A stretch of DNA of 47,481 nucleotides from Bacilli bacterium (GTDB lineage: Bacteria > Bacillota_I > Bacilli_A > RFN20 > CAG-449). Location of the stretch: NCBI GenBank assembly GCA_900755065.1, contig CAAEFC010000023.1:1-47481 (forward strand), read 5' to 3'. The notes beneath the pieces are model-generated. The model was not told the DNA's origin. It was given only the letters and a program-made list of their open reading frames with translations, and ran no database searches. The translations under genes and the position numbers were made by a program. Numbering within the stretch: position 1 is the stretch's first letter; each line of letters starts with the position of its first letter. Positions 9,104-17,392 of this stretch are shown here, one piece after another.

Positions 9104-9688
9104 TTATTCTTCGACGATTTCCAGAGAGAAACGCCTGTCCAGCACGCGGATCAGGTACACGAGCGTCGGCGAGAGAATCGCGGTCATCAGGAATTCGATC
9201 AAGAAATTGATCGAGATGATCGAAGAGAGAATCGCTCCGACGGCTTCGTTGGCGGTTCCGCCGTAAAGAGGGAGAAACCAGATCAGGCATCCCACGAAGA
9301 AGAGAGCCGTGTTGACGATCGGTACGATCAGCGCCGAGAGAATGACGGCGACGTCCAGACGGAACTTTTTCAGAATGCGGAAGAGTCCTCCGGCGACGAC
9401 GCCGGCGAGAGAGGTTTTAAGCAAGCAGAGGAAGACGGTCGCCAACGCGTTGTGTCCCAGAAAAAATCCGGTGGAAGGCGCGGTCAGGATTAACGCGCCG
9501 ATGACGAGTCCGATGAAACCGCCGCCGAGAGGTCCGTAGAGGATCGCCGCGACGACGAGAGGAATCAGCGCCAGATTGATGCTGACGGTGCCGATGACGA
9601 TGTAGTTTGCAATCAACTGCAATACCACTGTCAGGGCGGTAAGGCTGGCCATCATGGCCATTTTTTTGATTTTTTTGTCTTTTTTCAT
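9104..9688 (-). CDS. ECF transporter substrate-binding (S) component
   Basis: Membrane protein of 194 residues, almost entirely hydrophobic with about six membrane helices. It has the S-component pattern: a basic N-terminus (MKKDKKIKKMAMMASL) carrying the alanine-rich first helix that contacts the energising module, then LIPLVVAAILYGPLGGG, a glycine-rich loop typical of vitamin-uptake S proteins. It would work with a shared EcfA/A'/T module encoded elsewhere. The start at 9688 has AGAAAGGATACT upstream; an earlier in-frame codon at 9760 does not. The substrate is not readable from sequence; pantothenate is suggested only by the convergent coaX. Confidence 0.82.
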   Translation of the reverse strand: MKKDKKIKKMAMMASLTALTVVLQLIANYIVIGTVSINLALIPLVVAAILYGPLGGGFIGLVIGALILTAPSTGFFLGHNALATVFLCLLKTSLAGVVAGGLFRILKKFRLDVAVILSALIVPIVNTALFFVGCLIWFLPLYGGTANEAVGAILSSIISINFLIEFLMTAILSPTLVYLIRVLDRRFSLEIVEE

Positions 9689-9910
9689 AGTATCCTTTCT
9701 TTTCAGGCCGGTAAAGGTCCCATAAGATGACCTCCCTATTATAGTCAAAAAACTCTGCAAAGAAAAGCAAAATTTTTCGATCGCTTTTATTGTCTGCCGT
9801 TTTTCGCGAAAGTGCGATTTAAACGAAAAGTTGCGGATATTTTAATGAAAAGGGCAAGAAAATATGGTAGTATCAAAGACAATCGCAACGCGATTTGGAG
9901 ATGAGAAAAG

Positions 9911-11281
9911 ATGAAGATCGATTTTAAGAAAATGTTGAAACCGTACAAAAAGGAGTCCGTCGACTGCCTGCAAAAATGGATTCAGATCGACTCGGTCGAC
10001 GATCCGGAAAGCGCGGACGAAGTGCATCCGTTCGGAAAAGGCGTCGCCTCCGCGTTGGAATACATCGCCCGACTCGGCGAAGAGGCGGGATTCGAGGTCG
10101 ACCGGTGCGACGGCTACTGCACGGAGATTTCCTACGGCGAAAAGGGGAATCTGATTTCCGTTTTCGCGCACGCCGACGTCGTTCCGGCGACCGGAAAGTG
10201 GACGTATCCGCCGTTTCAGGGCGTCATCGAAGACGGAGTGATGTACGGTCGGGGAACCAGTGACGACAAAGGACCGGCCATGGCGGCTTTCTATGCTCTG
10301 AAAGCGCTGAAAGACAACGGTTTGATTGCCGGATACCGCGCTTCGTTAGTCATCGGAGGCAATGAAGAAAAAGGCGGTCGGTGTCTGGATCACTACTTTC
10401 GGGTGCTCCATAAACCGTCTCCGGCGTACGGCTTTACGCCTGACGCGGAGTTTCCTCTGATCTACGGGGAAAAGGGGATCGGGAGTTATCTTCACGAGTA
10501 CGAACTGAAAAGCGAAGGAATCGTCGCCTTGAAAGGCGGTATCGCGATCAATTCCGTCATCGACGAGGCGCACGCGGTCGTCAAAAAGCAACGCGGCTTC
10601 AAAGAGAGCGCGGCGCAGTTTTTTTCGCTCATCGGCGTCAAGTATTCGATCAGCGAAGACGCGTCGTTTCAGGAAATTGTCGTGTACGGAAAATCCTCGC
10701 ACGGCAGCACGCCGCATTTAGGCGTCAACGCCGGGCTGATTCTGATGAAGTTTTTGGGATACTTTTTTGAAGAAGAGGCGTTGGGACGTCTGGCGGAAAA
10801 TTATCTGGAAACGAGCGGAAAACTGATGGGCGTGCATTATCAAAGCGAGCATCTTCACGATACGACGTACAACGTCGGCATTCTTTCGATGGAGAATCGG
10901 ACGCTTCGGCTGGCGGTCAATTTCCGTTATCCGGAAAACGTCGATCTGGAAGAAGTGAAAGAGAAAATCAACGCGTTGGGAATCGGTAAAGTGGAGAAAA
11001 TCATCGGCGGAGAACCTTTGCTTTTCGATCCGAAGTCGAAACTGGTGAGTACCTTGCTCAATGTGTATCGCGAGGAGACGCTGGACGAAGAGACTCCGAT
11101 CCGGACGATCGGCGGCGGCACTTACGCCAAAGAGTGCAAGAACACGATCGCTTTCGGCTCGGCGTTTCCGAATCGGAACGACAAGATTCACGAACCGGAC
11201 GAGGAAATTCATCTGAGCGACTTTCTCGACAGCCAGTCGATTTACGCCCGGGCGATCTACGAACTGGGGAAACTCAAATGA
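9911..11281 (+). CDS. pepV: M20 family dipeptidase PepV
   Basis: Zinc-dependent cytosolic dipeptidase that splits peptides taken up by the cell. The 456 residues match the PepV branch of M20 in length and motifs: first metal ligand H87 in FAHADVVPATGKW, the bridging Asp in YGRGTSDDKGP, the catalytic Glu and metal Glu in VIGGNEEKGGR, the lid-domain segment YGKSSHGSTPHLG, and the last His ligand in NRNDKIHEPDE. The start is preceded by GGAGATGAGAAAAG. Its stop overlaps the trmB start (ATGA), heading a four-gene coupled operon. Confidence 0.93.
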   Translation: MKIDFKKMLKPYKKESVDCLQKWIQIDSVDDPESADEVHPFGKGVASALEYIARLGEEAGFEVDRCDGYCTEISYGEKGNLISVFAHADVVPATGKWTYPPFQGVIEDGVMYGRGTSDDKGPAMAAFYALKALKDNGLIAGYRASLVIGGNEEKGGRCLDHYFRVLHKPSPAYGFTPDAEFPLIYGEKGIGSYLHEYELKSEGIVALKGGIAINSVIDEAHAVVKKQRGFKESAAQFFSLIGVKYSISEDASFQEIVVYGKSSHGSTPHLGVNAGLILMKFLGYFFEEEALGRLAENYLETSGKLMGVHYQSEHLHDTTYNVGILSMENRTLRLAVNFRYPENVDLEEVKEKINALGIGKVEKIIGGEPLLFDPKSKLVSTLLNVYREETLDEETPIRTIGGGTYAKECKNTIAFGSAFPNRNDKIHEPDEEIHLSDFLDSQSIYARAIYELGKLK

Positions 11282-11925
11282 GGTTGAAGCGGAAGCCCTG
11301 GTCCGACCGGGTTCTCAACGAAGCCGGCGCGCGGTTAATCACTTCGGATACGATCGGCGGAGAAGTCTTCGCCTCCTTCGCGAAACGGGGGAATCTCTGT
11401 CTGGAAATCGGCTGCGGCAAGGGCGACTTCGTCATTGAAATGGCAAGGAAATTTCCGGAAACGAACTTCATCGCCGTGGAGATTCAAAGCGTGGCGCTGG
11501 CTTACGCGATCCGAAAGACGACGGAAGCGGAAATCGGAAATCTTCTCTTCGTCAACCTCGACGCACACGAACTCGTCGGACATCTGAACGAACGATCCGT
11601 TCAAACCATTTTTCTGAACTTTTCCGATCCGTGGCCGAAAAAAAGACAGCAGAAAAGGCGGCTGACGTATCCGTCGCTTCTTGCGGCGTACGATCGGATC
11701 CTGAACGACGAGGGAAAACTGATCTTCAAGACCGACAACGAGGTCTTGTTCCGGGACACGCTGGAATACCTGAAAGCGTCTCCGTTCGCTTTGGAAAGGA
11801 TCGAAACCGATTACCGGGGCGACGATCCGTTCGACGCCGAAAGCGAGTACGAAAGAAAATTCAGAAAAGACGGCATCCGCATACAGCGGCTCATCGCCGT
11901 CAGACGAAAAGAGGGATCAATATGA
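11278..11925 (+). CDS. trmB: tRNA (guanine-N7-)-methyltransferase TrmB
   Basis: Makes m7G46 in the variable loop of tRNAs using S-adenosylmethionine. The 215-residue protein has the SAM-binding motif LEIGCGKGDFVIEMA, the acidic motif FIAVEIQ, the family signature LNFSDPWPKKRQQKRRLTYP, and the C-terminal TDYRGDDPFDAESEYE. The start is the ATG overlapping the pepV stop (ATGA), giving the expected short N-terminus. Upstream frame continuation is an artefact of overlap with pepV. Its stop in turn overlaps the M42 peptidase start. Confidence 0.95.
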   Translation: MRLKRKPWSDRVLNEAGARLITSDTIGGEVFASFAKRGNLCLEIGCGKGDFVIEMARKFPETNFIAVEIQSVALAYAIRKTTEAEIGNLLFVNLDAHELVGHLNERSVQTIFLNFSDPWPKKRQQKRRLTYPSLLAAYDRILNDEGKLIFKTDNEVLFRDTLEYLKASPFALERIETDYRGDDPFDAESEYERKFRKDGIRIQRLIAVRRKEGSI

Positions 11926-12992
11926 CATTAAATGAAAGCGAACTTCGGAATCTGGAAGAACTGACGCAATTGTTCGGACCTTCCGGAGACGAAAAGGAAG
12001 TCAGAGTATATCTGAAAAAGCGGTACGAAGCGCTGGGATTACCGGTTTACGAGGATCGTCTCGGCTCGATCGTCGCGTTAAAAAAGAGCAAAAATCCGAA
12101 TGCGAAGAAAGTCTATCTGGTCGGACATATGGACGAAGTCGGTTTTCTCGTCGGCAAAATTTTATCCAACGGTTCGGTAACGGCCGTGCCTCTGGGCGGA
12201 CACAATCCGCAGGCGCTTCTGTCCAACCGCGTGATTCTGAAAACAGCGTCGGGGGAAAAATTTCACGGGCTGATCAACGCGTTACCGCCGCATCTGATCG
12301 TCGATAAGAACCGCGTCACGCCGATTTCGGAAATGGTCTTCGATTTCGGATTCACTTCCAGAGAAGAAGCCCTGTCTTCGGGAATAAGGATCGGCGATTC
12401 GATCGTCTGCGAAGGGGAATTCAAAGTGTTGAATCAGGGGAAAAGGCTTCTTTCCAAAGCCTTTGACGACCGGATCGGTCTGGCGCTGGGATTGGAAGTC
12501 CTGCACGCGCTTCGGGATCAGGAACTCGCCTACGATCTTTACGTCGGCGGTTCGGTGCAGGAAGAAGTCGGATGTCGGGGTGGCATGACGAGTTCTTATC
12601 TGGTTCATCCGGATTTCGCGATCGTCGTCGACTGTTCTCCGGCGAGAGATTCCAACGGGGATACTTCGGATCTCGGCGTTCTGGGCGAAGGGGTGCTGAT
12701 CCGGGTTCTGGACGGATCGATGATCGCCGATAAGGAACTGATCGCCTATCAGATCGACGTTCTCGGACGCGCCGGAGTCAAGTACCAGTATTTCATTTCG
12801 CCGGGCGGCACCGACGCGGGAAAAATCCACCTTCAATTCGACGGCGTTCCGACGCTGACGTTCTGCCTCTGCGCGCGGAACATTCACACGCCGAGCACGC
12901 TTCTCGACAGCGAAGATTATCTGAATGCCAAGAAGGGATTGATCGCCCTTTTGAAAGACCTGAGCGAAGGAAAGCATTATTCGATCCGATGA
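11922..12992 (+). CDS. M42 family metallo-aminopeptidase
   Basis: Cytosolic di-zinc aminopeptidase of the M42 (glutamyl aminopeptidase/TET) family; members usually form dodecameric shells that trim short peptides. It has 356 residues. Metal and catalytic residues visible in order: His in YLVGHMDEVGF, bridging Asp in KAFDDRIGLALG, the Glu-Glu pair in SVQEEVGCRGG, Asp in AIVVDCSPA, and the last His in CARNIHTPS. The start overlaps the trmB stop by ATGA and the end overlaps the ytpR start the same way. With pepV it suggests a peptide-recycling operon. Confidence 0.92.
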   Translation: MTLNESELRNLEELTQLFGPSGDEKEVRVYLKKRYEALGLPVYEDRLGSIVALKKSKNPNAKKVYLVGHMDEVGFLVGKILSNGSVTAVPLGGHNPQALLSNRVILKTASGEKFHGLINALPPHLIVDKNRVTPISEMVFDFGFTSREEALSSGIRIGDSIVCEGEFKVLNQGKRLLSKAFDDRIGLALGLEVLHALRDQELAYDLYVGGSVQEEVGCRGGMTSSYLVHPDFAIVVDCSPARDSNGDTSDLGVLGEGVLIRVLDGSMIADKELIAYQIDVLGRAGVKYQYFISPGGTDAGKIHLQFDGVPTLTFCLCARNIHTPSTLLDSEDYLNAKKGLIALLKDLSEGKHYSIR

Positions 12993-13573
12993 AAGCGGAG
13001 TTTTACTATCATTACCCTTTTTTCGGCGACGTGCTTCTGGTCGACCTCGACTCCGAGGCGATTCCGACGGCTTATCAAAGAGACGGCGACGTCGTCACGG
13101 TTTTTTCAGAGGGGAGAATCGTCGGCGTCAACCTGTTCCGCTTTTCGGAAGTGGCGAAAATCCGAAGTTCGGGAAGAATTTTCCTTCCTCCGGACGCGTT
13201 GATCGACATCGTCAACGACCGATGCGGCTTCTCCGGCGATCAGAAGATCGATTACGTGCGGGAAAGCGGGTTTAAAATCGGGAAAATTCTTCATATCGAA
13301 CCGCTTTCGGACCATCGGTTCCGAATCACGGTCGATCTCGGCGGGGAAGAAATCGACGTTTTGTCCGAATGCGATCGCTTTGAACACGATCGCGTCGTCG
13401 TCGCCGGGACAGGAACGCTTCTTGCCGACGGAAAAAGAGTAGGCAGGACCGAAAAGGGTGTTCTCTGTTCTTCGCGCGATCTGCACGCGGAATCGGACGA
13501 TCCGGATCGCCCTCTGACCCTCGAAGAGGAACTTTCTCCCGGAACGGATTTTTTTACCGTCCGGAGCCGTTGA
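12989..13573 (+). CDS. ytpR: YtpR-like tRNA-binding domain protein
   Basis: Protein of 194 residues with the two-part layout of YtpR: an N-terminal DUF4479-type domain (about 1-85, with GRIVGVNLFRFSE) and a C-terminal EMAP/tRNA_bind OB fold (about 88-190: FKIGKILHIEPLSDHRF, a DLGGEEIDVLSE turn, and GVLCSSRDL). This fold also occurs at the N-terminus of PheT and in MetG. Its exact role in Bacillota is poorly known. The start overlaps the M42 gene stop (ATGA); it is the last gene of the operon and is followed by a terminator. Confidence 0.85.
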   Translation: MKAEFYYHYPFFGDVLLVDLDSEAIPTAYQRDGDVVTVFSEGRIVGVNLFRFSEVAKIRSSGRIFLPPDALIDIVNDRCGFSGDQKIDYVRESGFKIGKILHIEPLSDHRFRITVDLGGEEIDVLSECDRFEHDRVVVAGTGTLLADGKRVGRTEKGVLCSSRDLHAESDDPDRPLTLEEELSPGTDFFTVRSR

Positions 13574-13575
13574 AT

Positions 13576-13605
13576 TCTTTTCCTTCGGGAAAGGATTTTT
13601 TTTTT
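13576..13605 (+). terminator. Terminator of the pepV-ytpR operon
   Basis: Stem CTTTTCC and GGAAAGG (one G-T pair) around a TTCG loop, followed by a run of ten T. Confidence 0.85.
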
Positions 13606-13627
13606 GAAAGCGAAAATAGAATGAACT

Positions 13628-13643
13628 GTTAGCAATTGCTAAT
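13628..13643. promoter_or_regulatory. feo operator copy 1
   Basis: GTTAGCAATTGCTAAT contains the perfect 14-bp palindrome TTAGCAATTGCTAA. It lies 16 bp upstream of the -35 box and shares the GTTAGC...CTAA half-sites with the two downstream copies. Confidence 0.6.
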
Positions 13644-13659
13644 TTTTTTTTGAAAACCG

Positions 13660-13688
13660 TTGACTTTGCCTTCGAGTTCGCGCATAAT
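13660..13688 (+). promoter_or_regulatory. Promoter of the feo operon
   Basis: TTGACT (13660-13665), 17-nt spacer, CATAAT (13683-13688): a strong sigma-A promoter. Operator-like palindromes sit upstream and downstream. Confidence 0.88.
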
Positions 13689-13696
13689 GGTAGACG

Positions 13697-13713
13697 ATTA
13701 GCGGAGACTAACT
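13697..13713. promoter_or_regulatory. feo operator copy 2
   Basis: ATTAGCGGAGACTAACT, an interrupted palindrome (TTAG/CTAA half-sites), begins 8 nt after the -10 box, over the expected start of transcription, where a bound repressor would block initiation. Confidence 0.7.
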
Positions 13714-13729
13714 TTTATTTTGAGGGAAA

Positions 13730-13746
13730 GTTAGCGGAAACTAACT
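13730..13746. promoter_or_regulatory. feo operator copy 3
   Basis: GTTAGCGGAAACTAACT has 6-bp inverted arms AGTTAG/CTAACT (counting A13729). It matches copy 2 at 15 of 17 positions and lies just before the ribosome-binding site of the first FeoA gene. Confidence 0.7.
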
Positions 13747-13762
13747 GAAAGAAGGAAAGAGA

Positions 13763-13975
13763 ATGCCATTAGTGATTGCACCCTTGAACAAAGAACTCAG
13801 AGTCATCAAGATTCTCACCGATGAGAAGACCAAGAAGCATTTAGAAAGCCTTGGGATCACCATCGATTCCAAACTCACCGTACTCTCCCAGAGCGGAGGG
13901 AGTTCCATTCTGATCGTCAAAGACGGCAGACTGGCATTGGACAGAAACATTGCCACGAAAATCTTCGTGGCGTAG
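13763..13975 (+). CDS. feoA: FeoA domain protein (first copy)
   Basis: A 70-residue SH3-like FeoA domain, which assists FeoB in ferrous iron uptake at the cytosolic face of the membrane. The fold is recognised from the KTKKHLESLGITIDSKLTVL strand-turn and the closing VKDGRLALDRNIATKIFV. The ribosome-binding site is GAAGGAAAGAGA. It is the first gene after the triple-operator promoter; a second, longer FeoA follows 17 nt later. Two FeoA proteins before FeoB is a frequent arrangement in Bacillota. Confidence 0.9.
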   Translation: MPLVIAPLNKELRVIKILTDEKTKKHLESLGITIDSKLTVLSQSGGSSILIVKDGRLALDRNIATKIFVA

Positions 13976-13992
13976 AGAGAAAGGAGAAGAGA

Positions 13993-14439
13993 ATGTTCAA
14001 GAAACTCAGCGAATTCAACATCGGCGAAATCGGACGGATTACGAATGTTGAAGGCGAAGGGAAAATCCGAAAGCGTTTGTTCGATATGGGCGTCACCAAC
14101 GGTGCGGTCGTCACGTTAAGAAAAAAAGCGCCGCTTGGGGATCCCATCGAAGTAACGATACGCGGTTACGAACTGACGCTTCGCAAGAACGAAGCCATCG
14201 CCGTTACCCTGGAAGTTTTGCATGAAGCGGAACGCAAGAGCGTCGAAGAAGCGAAAAAAGACGTTCAAAAAGCAAAACTCGGGTGGAAAGAAGCGAAAAA
14301 ATCCGCGAAGGCGCGGAAAGAGGGAAGCGCGGAAGCGCTGAACGAGGCGAAGTACGTTCTGGAAGACGCGAAAGAAAACCTGAGAACCGCGAAAGCCTTC
14401 GAAAAAGCGGAGAAAAAAGCAAGGAGGAAGAGCAAATGA
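13993..14439 (+). CDS. feoA: FeoA domain protein with long helical tail (second copy)
   Basis: Residues 1-75 form a standard FeoA domain (RKRLFDMGVTNGAVVTLRKK and DPIEVTIRGYELTLRKNEA). The remaining 70 residues are almost all Lys, Glu and Ala in a repetitive helical pattern (for example EEAKKDVQKAKLGWKEAKK), far beyond the usual 75-residue length; a coiled coil or membrane-surface helix is likely. A good Shine-Dalgarno for feoB, AAGGAGG, lies in its last codons, and its stop overlaps the feoB start. The tail might dock this FeoA on FeoB or on the membrane (inference). Confidence 0.88.
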   Translation: MFKKLSEFNIGEIGRITNVEGEGKIRKRLFDMGVTNGAVVTLRKKAPLGDPIEVTIRGYELTLRKNEAIAVTLEVLHEAERKSVEEAKKDVQKAKLGWKEAKKSAKARKEGSAEALNEAKYVLEDAKENLRTAKAFEKAEKKARRKSK

Positions 14440-16748
14440 TCAAATTCGCGCTTGCCGGTAACCCGAACTCGGGAAAAACCACCTTATTCAACTCGCTGAC
14501 CGGTTCCACCGCGCACGTCGGCAACTGGCCGGGCGTTACCGTGGATAAAAAGGAAGGCACGTACAAGAAAGAGAAGGAGCCGATCGGGATCATCGATCTT
14601 CCGGGCATCTATTCGCTTTCGCCTTACACTCCGGAGGAAGTGATTTCGCGGAATTACATTCTGGAAGAAAAGCCGGACTGCATCGTCAACATCGTCGATG
14701 CGACGAATCTGGAACGGAATCTCTATCTGACGACGCAATTGATGGAAATCGACGTTCCGATCGTCGTCGCCCTCAACATGATGGACGAAGTCAAGAAGAG
14801 CGGCGATACGATCAATGCCGATGAACTGTCGAAAAAACTGGGCATTCCGGTCGTGGAAATTTCGGCTTTGAAAGAGACCAATCTCGACAAACTGATGACC
14901 GTCGCCTATCAGGAATCGAAAAAGATCCGGAAGGGCGATACGGTTCTGAAAGAAAGCAAACTCGCCCATCTCATCAAGGACGTTACGATTGCGTTCAAGG
15001 GACAGAAGATCGAGAATCCGCTGTTCCACGCCGTCAAGTTGACGGAACTCGACGAATTGGAGACCAAAGATCATCCGGATCTGGTGAATATGGTCACCGA
15101 ATTCAAGAATACGTTCAACGATGAAACGTTCGGACAGGATTTTGAAGCGCTGGTCGCAGACAGCCGCTACAAATATATTTCCCGGAATTTCTCGCAGGTT
15201 TTGCAGAAATCCGAGAAAAGAAAAAGACTCACTAAATCAGATAAGGTCGACCGGGTTTTGACCAACAAATGGGCAGGTATTCCTATTTTCCTTGTAATCC
15301 TCTTTGTTATCTTCCATTTGACTTTCTCGGAAAACCTTTTCTATTTAGGAGGACTCTTCGGCGAAGGAATGGAATCTTTCGCCGGCAATGAATTCTTCGG
15401 CGGCCTGATCTGGCACGAAGGGGGAATCAACTCTCCGGGCGTCATTCTGCAAAGTCTGATGATCGGATTCACCGACTGGCTCAGTTCGCTGGTCGCAGGT
15501 TGGCTGGAAAGTAGCCCGGCTTGGGTCAGCGGATTGATCGTCGACGGCGTGCTGGGCGGCTTGTTCTCCGTGCTGTCCTTCGTCCCTCAGATCTTGTTGC
15601 TGTTCCTGTTCTTCTCGATTTTGGAGGACAGCGGCTATATGGCCCGCGTCGCCTTCATTCTCGATCGGATTTTCCGGAAATTCGGCTTATCCGGCCGTTC
15701 GTTCTTACCGATGATCATGGGCTTCGGCTGTTCGGTCCCGGCGATGATCAATACCCGGACTCTGGCCGATGAAAACGAGAAAATCTCCACGATCCGCGTG
15801 ATTCCGTTCTTCAGTTGCGGGGCGAAGGCACCGATCCTGATCGCCATCGCCGGCGCGATCGTCAGCGTATTCAACTTCCCGAATCAGGACGTCATCGTCT
15901 ATCTGATGTACGTTCTCGGCATCGCCACGGCGATCGCCACCGTGATTCTGATGCGGAAGACGACGATGAAAGGCGAAGTTCCGCCGTTCATCATGGAACT
16001 TCCGACCTACCACATGCCGCAGTTCAAATCGCTCTGCATTCACCTGTGGGACAAACTCAAACACTTCGTCAAAAAAGCGTTTACCATCATTCTCGCGTCG
16101 ACCATCGTGATCTGGTTCCTGTCGAACTTCGGCTGGGATTGGCGCTATATCGGCGAAGAGAGCATGGACGCTTCGATTCTGGCGTCGTTAGGTAAATTCG
16201 TACAACCGATCTTCACTCCGTTAGGCTTCGGTTCGCAACTGAACGCGTTCGGCTGGGTCTTCGCCGTCGCCGCGGTGACCGGTCTGATCGCCAAAGAAAA
16301 CGTCATCGCCACGTTCTTCACGCTGGCGTGCTGCATCATCACCGCAGCCGGAAACGGTCTGATCGATCCGGATATCGCCAATGCGATTCTCTCGGCTGAG
16401 GAAGCCAGCGAAGACGGCATTCTCGAAGCCGTCGCGATGGTTCAGGCGACCGGAATCTCCTGGGCGGCGTTAATCTCGTTCATCGTCTTCAATATGACGA
16501 CGATTCCGTGCTTCGCCGCGGTGGCTACCGCGAAAGGCGAACTCAACAAAAAGCAGTTCCGCAATACGGTGATCTTCTGGTTGGTCACTTCCTACGTGGT
16601 TTCCTGCATCGTGTATCTCTTCTTGCTTCCGTTCGCGGAAGGCGCTTCCTACTGGTGGAGCGAACTGCTGGTCGTTCTGATCTTCGGCCTCATCATCGGT
16701 GGCGCGGCTCTCTACAACGCCCATAAAAAGAGAAAGGCGGTCGCGTAA
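14436..16748 (+). CDS. feoB: Ferrous iron transporter FeoB
   Basis: GTP-gated Fe2+ importer of the cytoplasmic membrane, 770 residues. The N-terminal G domain has G1 GNPNSGKTT, switch region GNWPGVTVDKKEG, G3 DLPG and G4 NMMDE. A helical guanine-dissociation-inhibitor-like region follows to about residue 270. The membrane domain starts near WAGIPIFLVILFVIFHLTF and has two Gate repeats, each with the conserved Cys: LPMIMGFGCSVPA and the later IPCFAAVAT. The start is fixed by AAGGAGG 8 nt upstream and the overlap with the second FeoA stop; upstream frame continuation lies inside FeoA. Confidence 0.97.
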   Translation: MIKFALAGNPNSGKTTLFNSLTGSTAHVGNWPGVTVDKKEGTYKKEKEPIGIIDLPGIYSLSPYTPEEVISRNYILEEKPDCIVNIVDATNLERNLYLTTQLMEIDVPIVVALNMMDEVKKSGDTINADELSKKLGIPVVEISALKETNLDKLMTVAYQESKKIRKGDTVLKESKLAHLIKDVTIAFKGQKIENPLFHAVKLTELDELETKDHPDLVNMVTEFKNTFNDETFGQDFEALVADSRYKYISRNFSQVLQKSEKRKRLTKSDKVDRVLTNKWAGIPIFLVILFVIFHLTFSENLFYLGGLFGEGMESFAGNEFFGGLIWHEGGINSPGVILQSLMIGFTDWLSSLVAGWLESSPAWVSGLIVDGVLGGLFSVLSFVPQILLLFLFFSILEDSGYMARVAFILDRIFRKFGLSGRSFLPMIMGFGCSVPAMINTRTLADENEKISTIRVIPFFSCGAKAPILIAIAGAIVSVFNFPNQDVIVYLMYVLGIATAIATVILMRKTTMKGEVPPFIMELPTYHMPQFKSLCIHLWDKLKHFVKKAFTIILASTIVIWFLSNFGWDWRYIGEESMDASILASLGKFVQPIFTPLGFGSQLNAFGWVFAVAAVTGLIAKENVIATFFTLACCIITAAGNGLIDPDIANAILSAEEASEDGILEAVAMVQATGISWAALISFIVFNMTTIPCFAAVATAKGELNKKQFRNTVIFWLVTSYVVSCIVYLFLLPFAEGASYWWSELLVVLIFGLIIGGAALYNAHKKRKAVA

Positions 16749-16751
16749 TTC

Positions 16752-16940
16752 ATGACTCCATTGGAGATTGTCGTTCTGCTCGCCGCGGTGCTCATCGTTG
16801 CCGGCGTCGTCGGAAGCACGATTTACAAAAGAATCAAGCATATTCCCACCGGCGATTGCGCTTCCTGCGCCAAAGCGAAGAAAGGACAGTCTCTGGTGGA
16901 CGAATACCATAAAAAGTATTGCTGTAAAAATCACAAGTAA
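16752..16940 (+). CDS. FeoB-associated Cys-rich membrane protein
   Basis: A 62-residue protein with one N-terminal membrane helix (IVVLLAAVLIVAGVVGSTI) and a short Cys-rich tail (GDCASCAKAKKG and YCCKNH). This is the small partner often encoded just after FeoB; the cysteines may handle iron or stabilise the transporter. It begins 3 nt after the feoB stop. The operon terminator overlaps its stop codon. Confidence 0.9.
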   Translation: MTPLEIVVLLAAVLIVAGVVGSTIYKRIKHIPTGDCASCAKAKKGQSLVDEYHKKYCCKNHK

Positions 16941-16963
16941 GCCCTCTTCCACGAGGGCTTTCT
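16939..16963 (+). terminator. Terminator of the feo operon
   Basis: Stem AGCCCTC (16940-16946) and GAGGGCT (16953-16959), 6-nt loop, then TTCTCGTT. The T-tract is short, so read-through into the HMA gene is possible. Confidence 0.75.
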
Positions 16964-16984
16964 CGTTCGGGAAAGGTAAAGGTT

Positions 16985-17248
16985 ATGATCGAATTGAAAA
17001 TCAAAGTCGAGGGAATGCGCTGCGGAATGTGCGAAAGCCACATCAACGAGGCCGTACGGAAAGTATCCGGCGTGAAAAAGGTCACTTCCTCGCACAGCAA
17101 AAATCTGACGCGGGTCATCGGCGAAGACACGCTTTCTCTTGATGAAGTGATTCATCGGATTACTTCGCAAGGGTATCGGGTGATCGACGTGGACTCTTCG
17201 GTTTACGAAAAACGGGGATTCTTCTCCCGATTCCGGAAAGACCGGTAA
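16985..17248 (+). CDS. Heavy-metal-associated (HMA) domain protein
   Basis: An 87-residue small cytosolic metal-binding protein. The ferredoxin-like HMA domain covers residues 1-68 with the metal motif MRCGMCESH (CxxC, usually Cu+ in CopZ proteins). The last 18 residues are basic (YEKKRGFFSRFRKDR). No copper ATPase is adjacent. Its position right behind the feo operon, separated only by a modest terminator, suggests possible co-expression with iron uptake, but the CxxC site fits copper better. Confidence 0.85.
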   Translation: MIELKIKVEGMRCGMCESHINEAVRKVSGVKKVTSSHSKNLTRVIGEDTLSLDEVIHRITSQGYRVIDVDSSVYEKRGFFSRFRKDR

Positions 17249-17251
17249 ACG

Positions 17252-17286
17252 AAAGCGTCTGTCCGACGAGGCGGGCGCTTTTTTGA
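17252..17286 (+). terminator. Terminator after the HMA gene
   Basis: Stem AAGCGTC (17253-17259) and GGCGCTT (17274-17280, one G-T pair) followed by TTTT. Confidence 0.75.
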
Positions 17287-17340
17287 TGAAAGGAAAAAAA
17301 TTCCTTTTTTATGAACCGAAATTCCGATAAAATTGTCCTC

Positions 17341-17346
17341 TATAAT
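17341..17346 (+). promoter_or_regulatory. -10 element upstream of the sigma factor gene
   Basis: A perfect TATAAT with no good -35 hexamer at 17 nt. Alternatively TGAACC at 17312-17317 with GTCCTC 17 nt later resembles an ECF-type promoter (AAC ... GTC), which would allow autoregulation. The TATAAT covers an in-frame ATG at 17345, so that codon is unlikely to be the start. Confidence 0.45.
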
Positions 17347-17392
17347 GAAAGAATTCTTTCAGTATACGAAAATTGACGGAGACGAAGACAGA

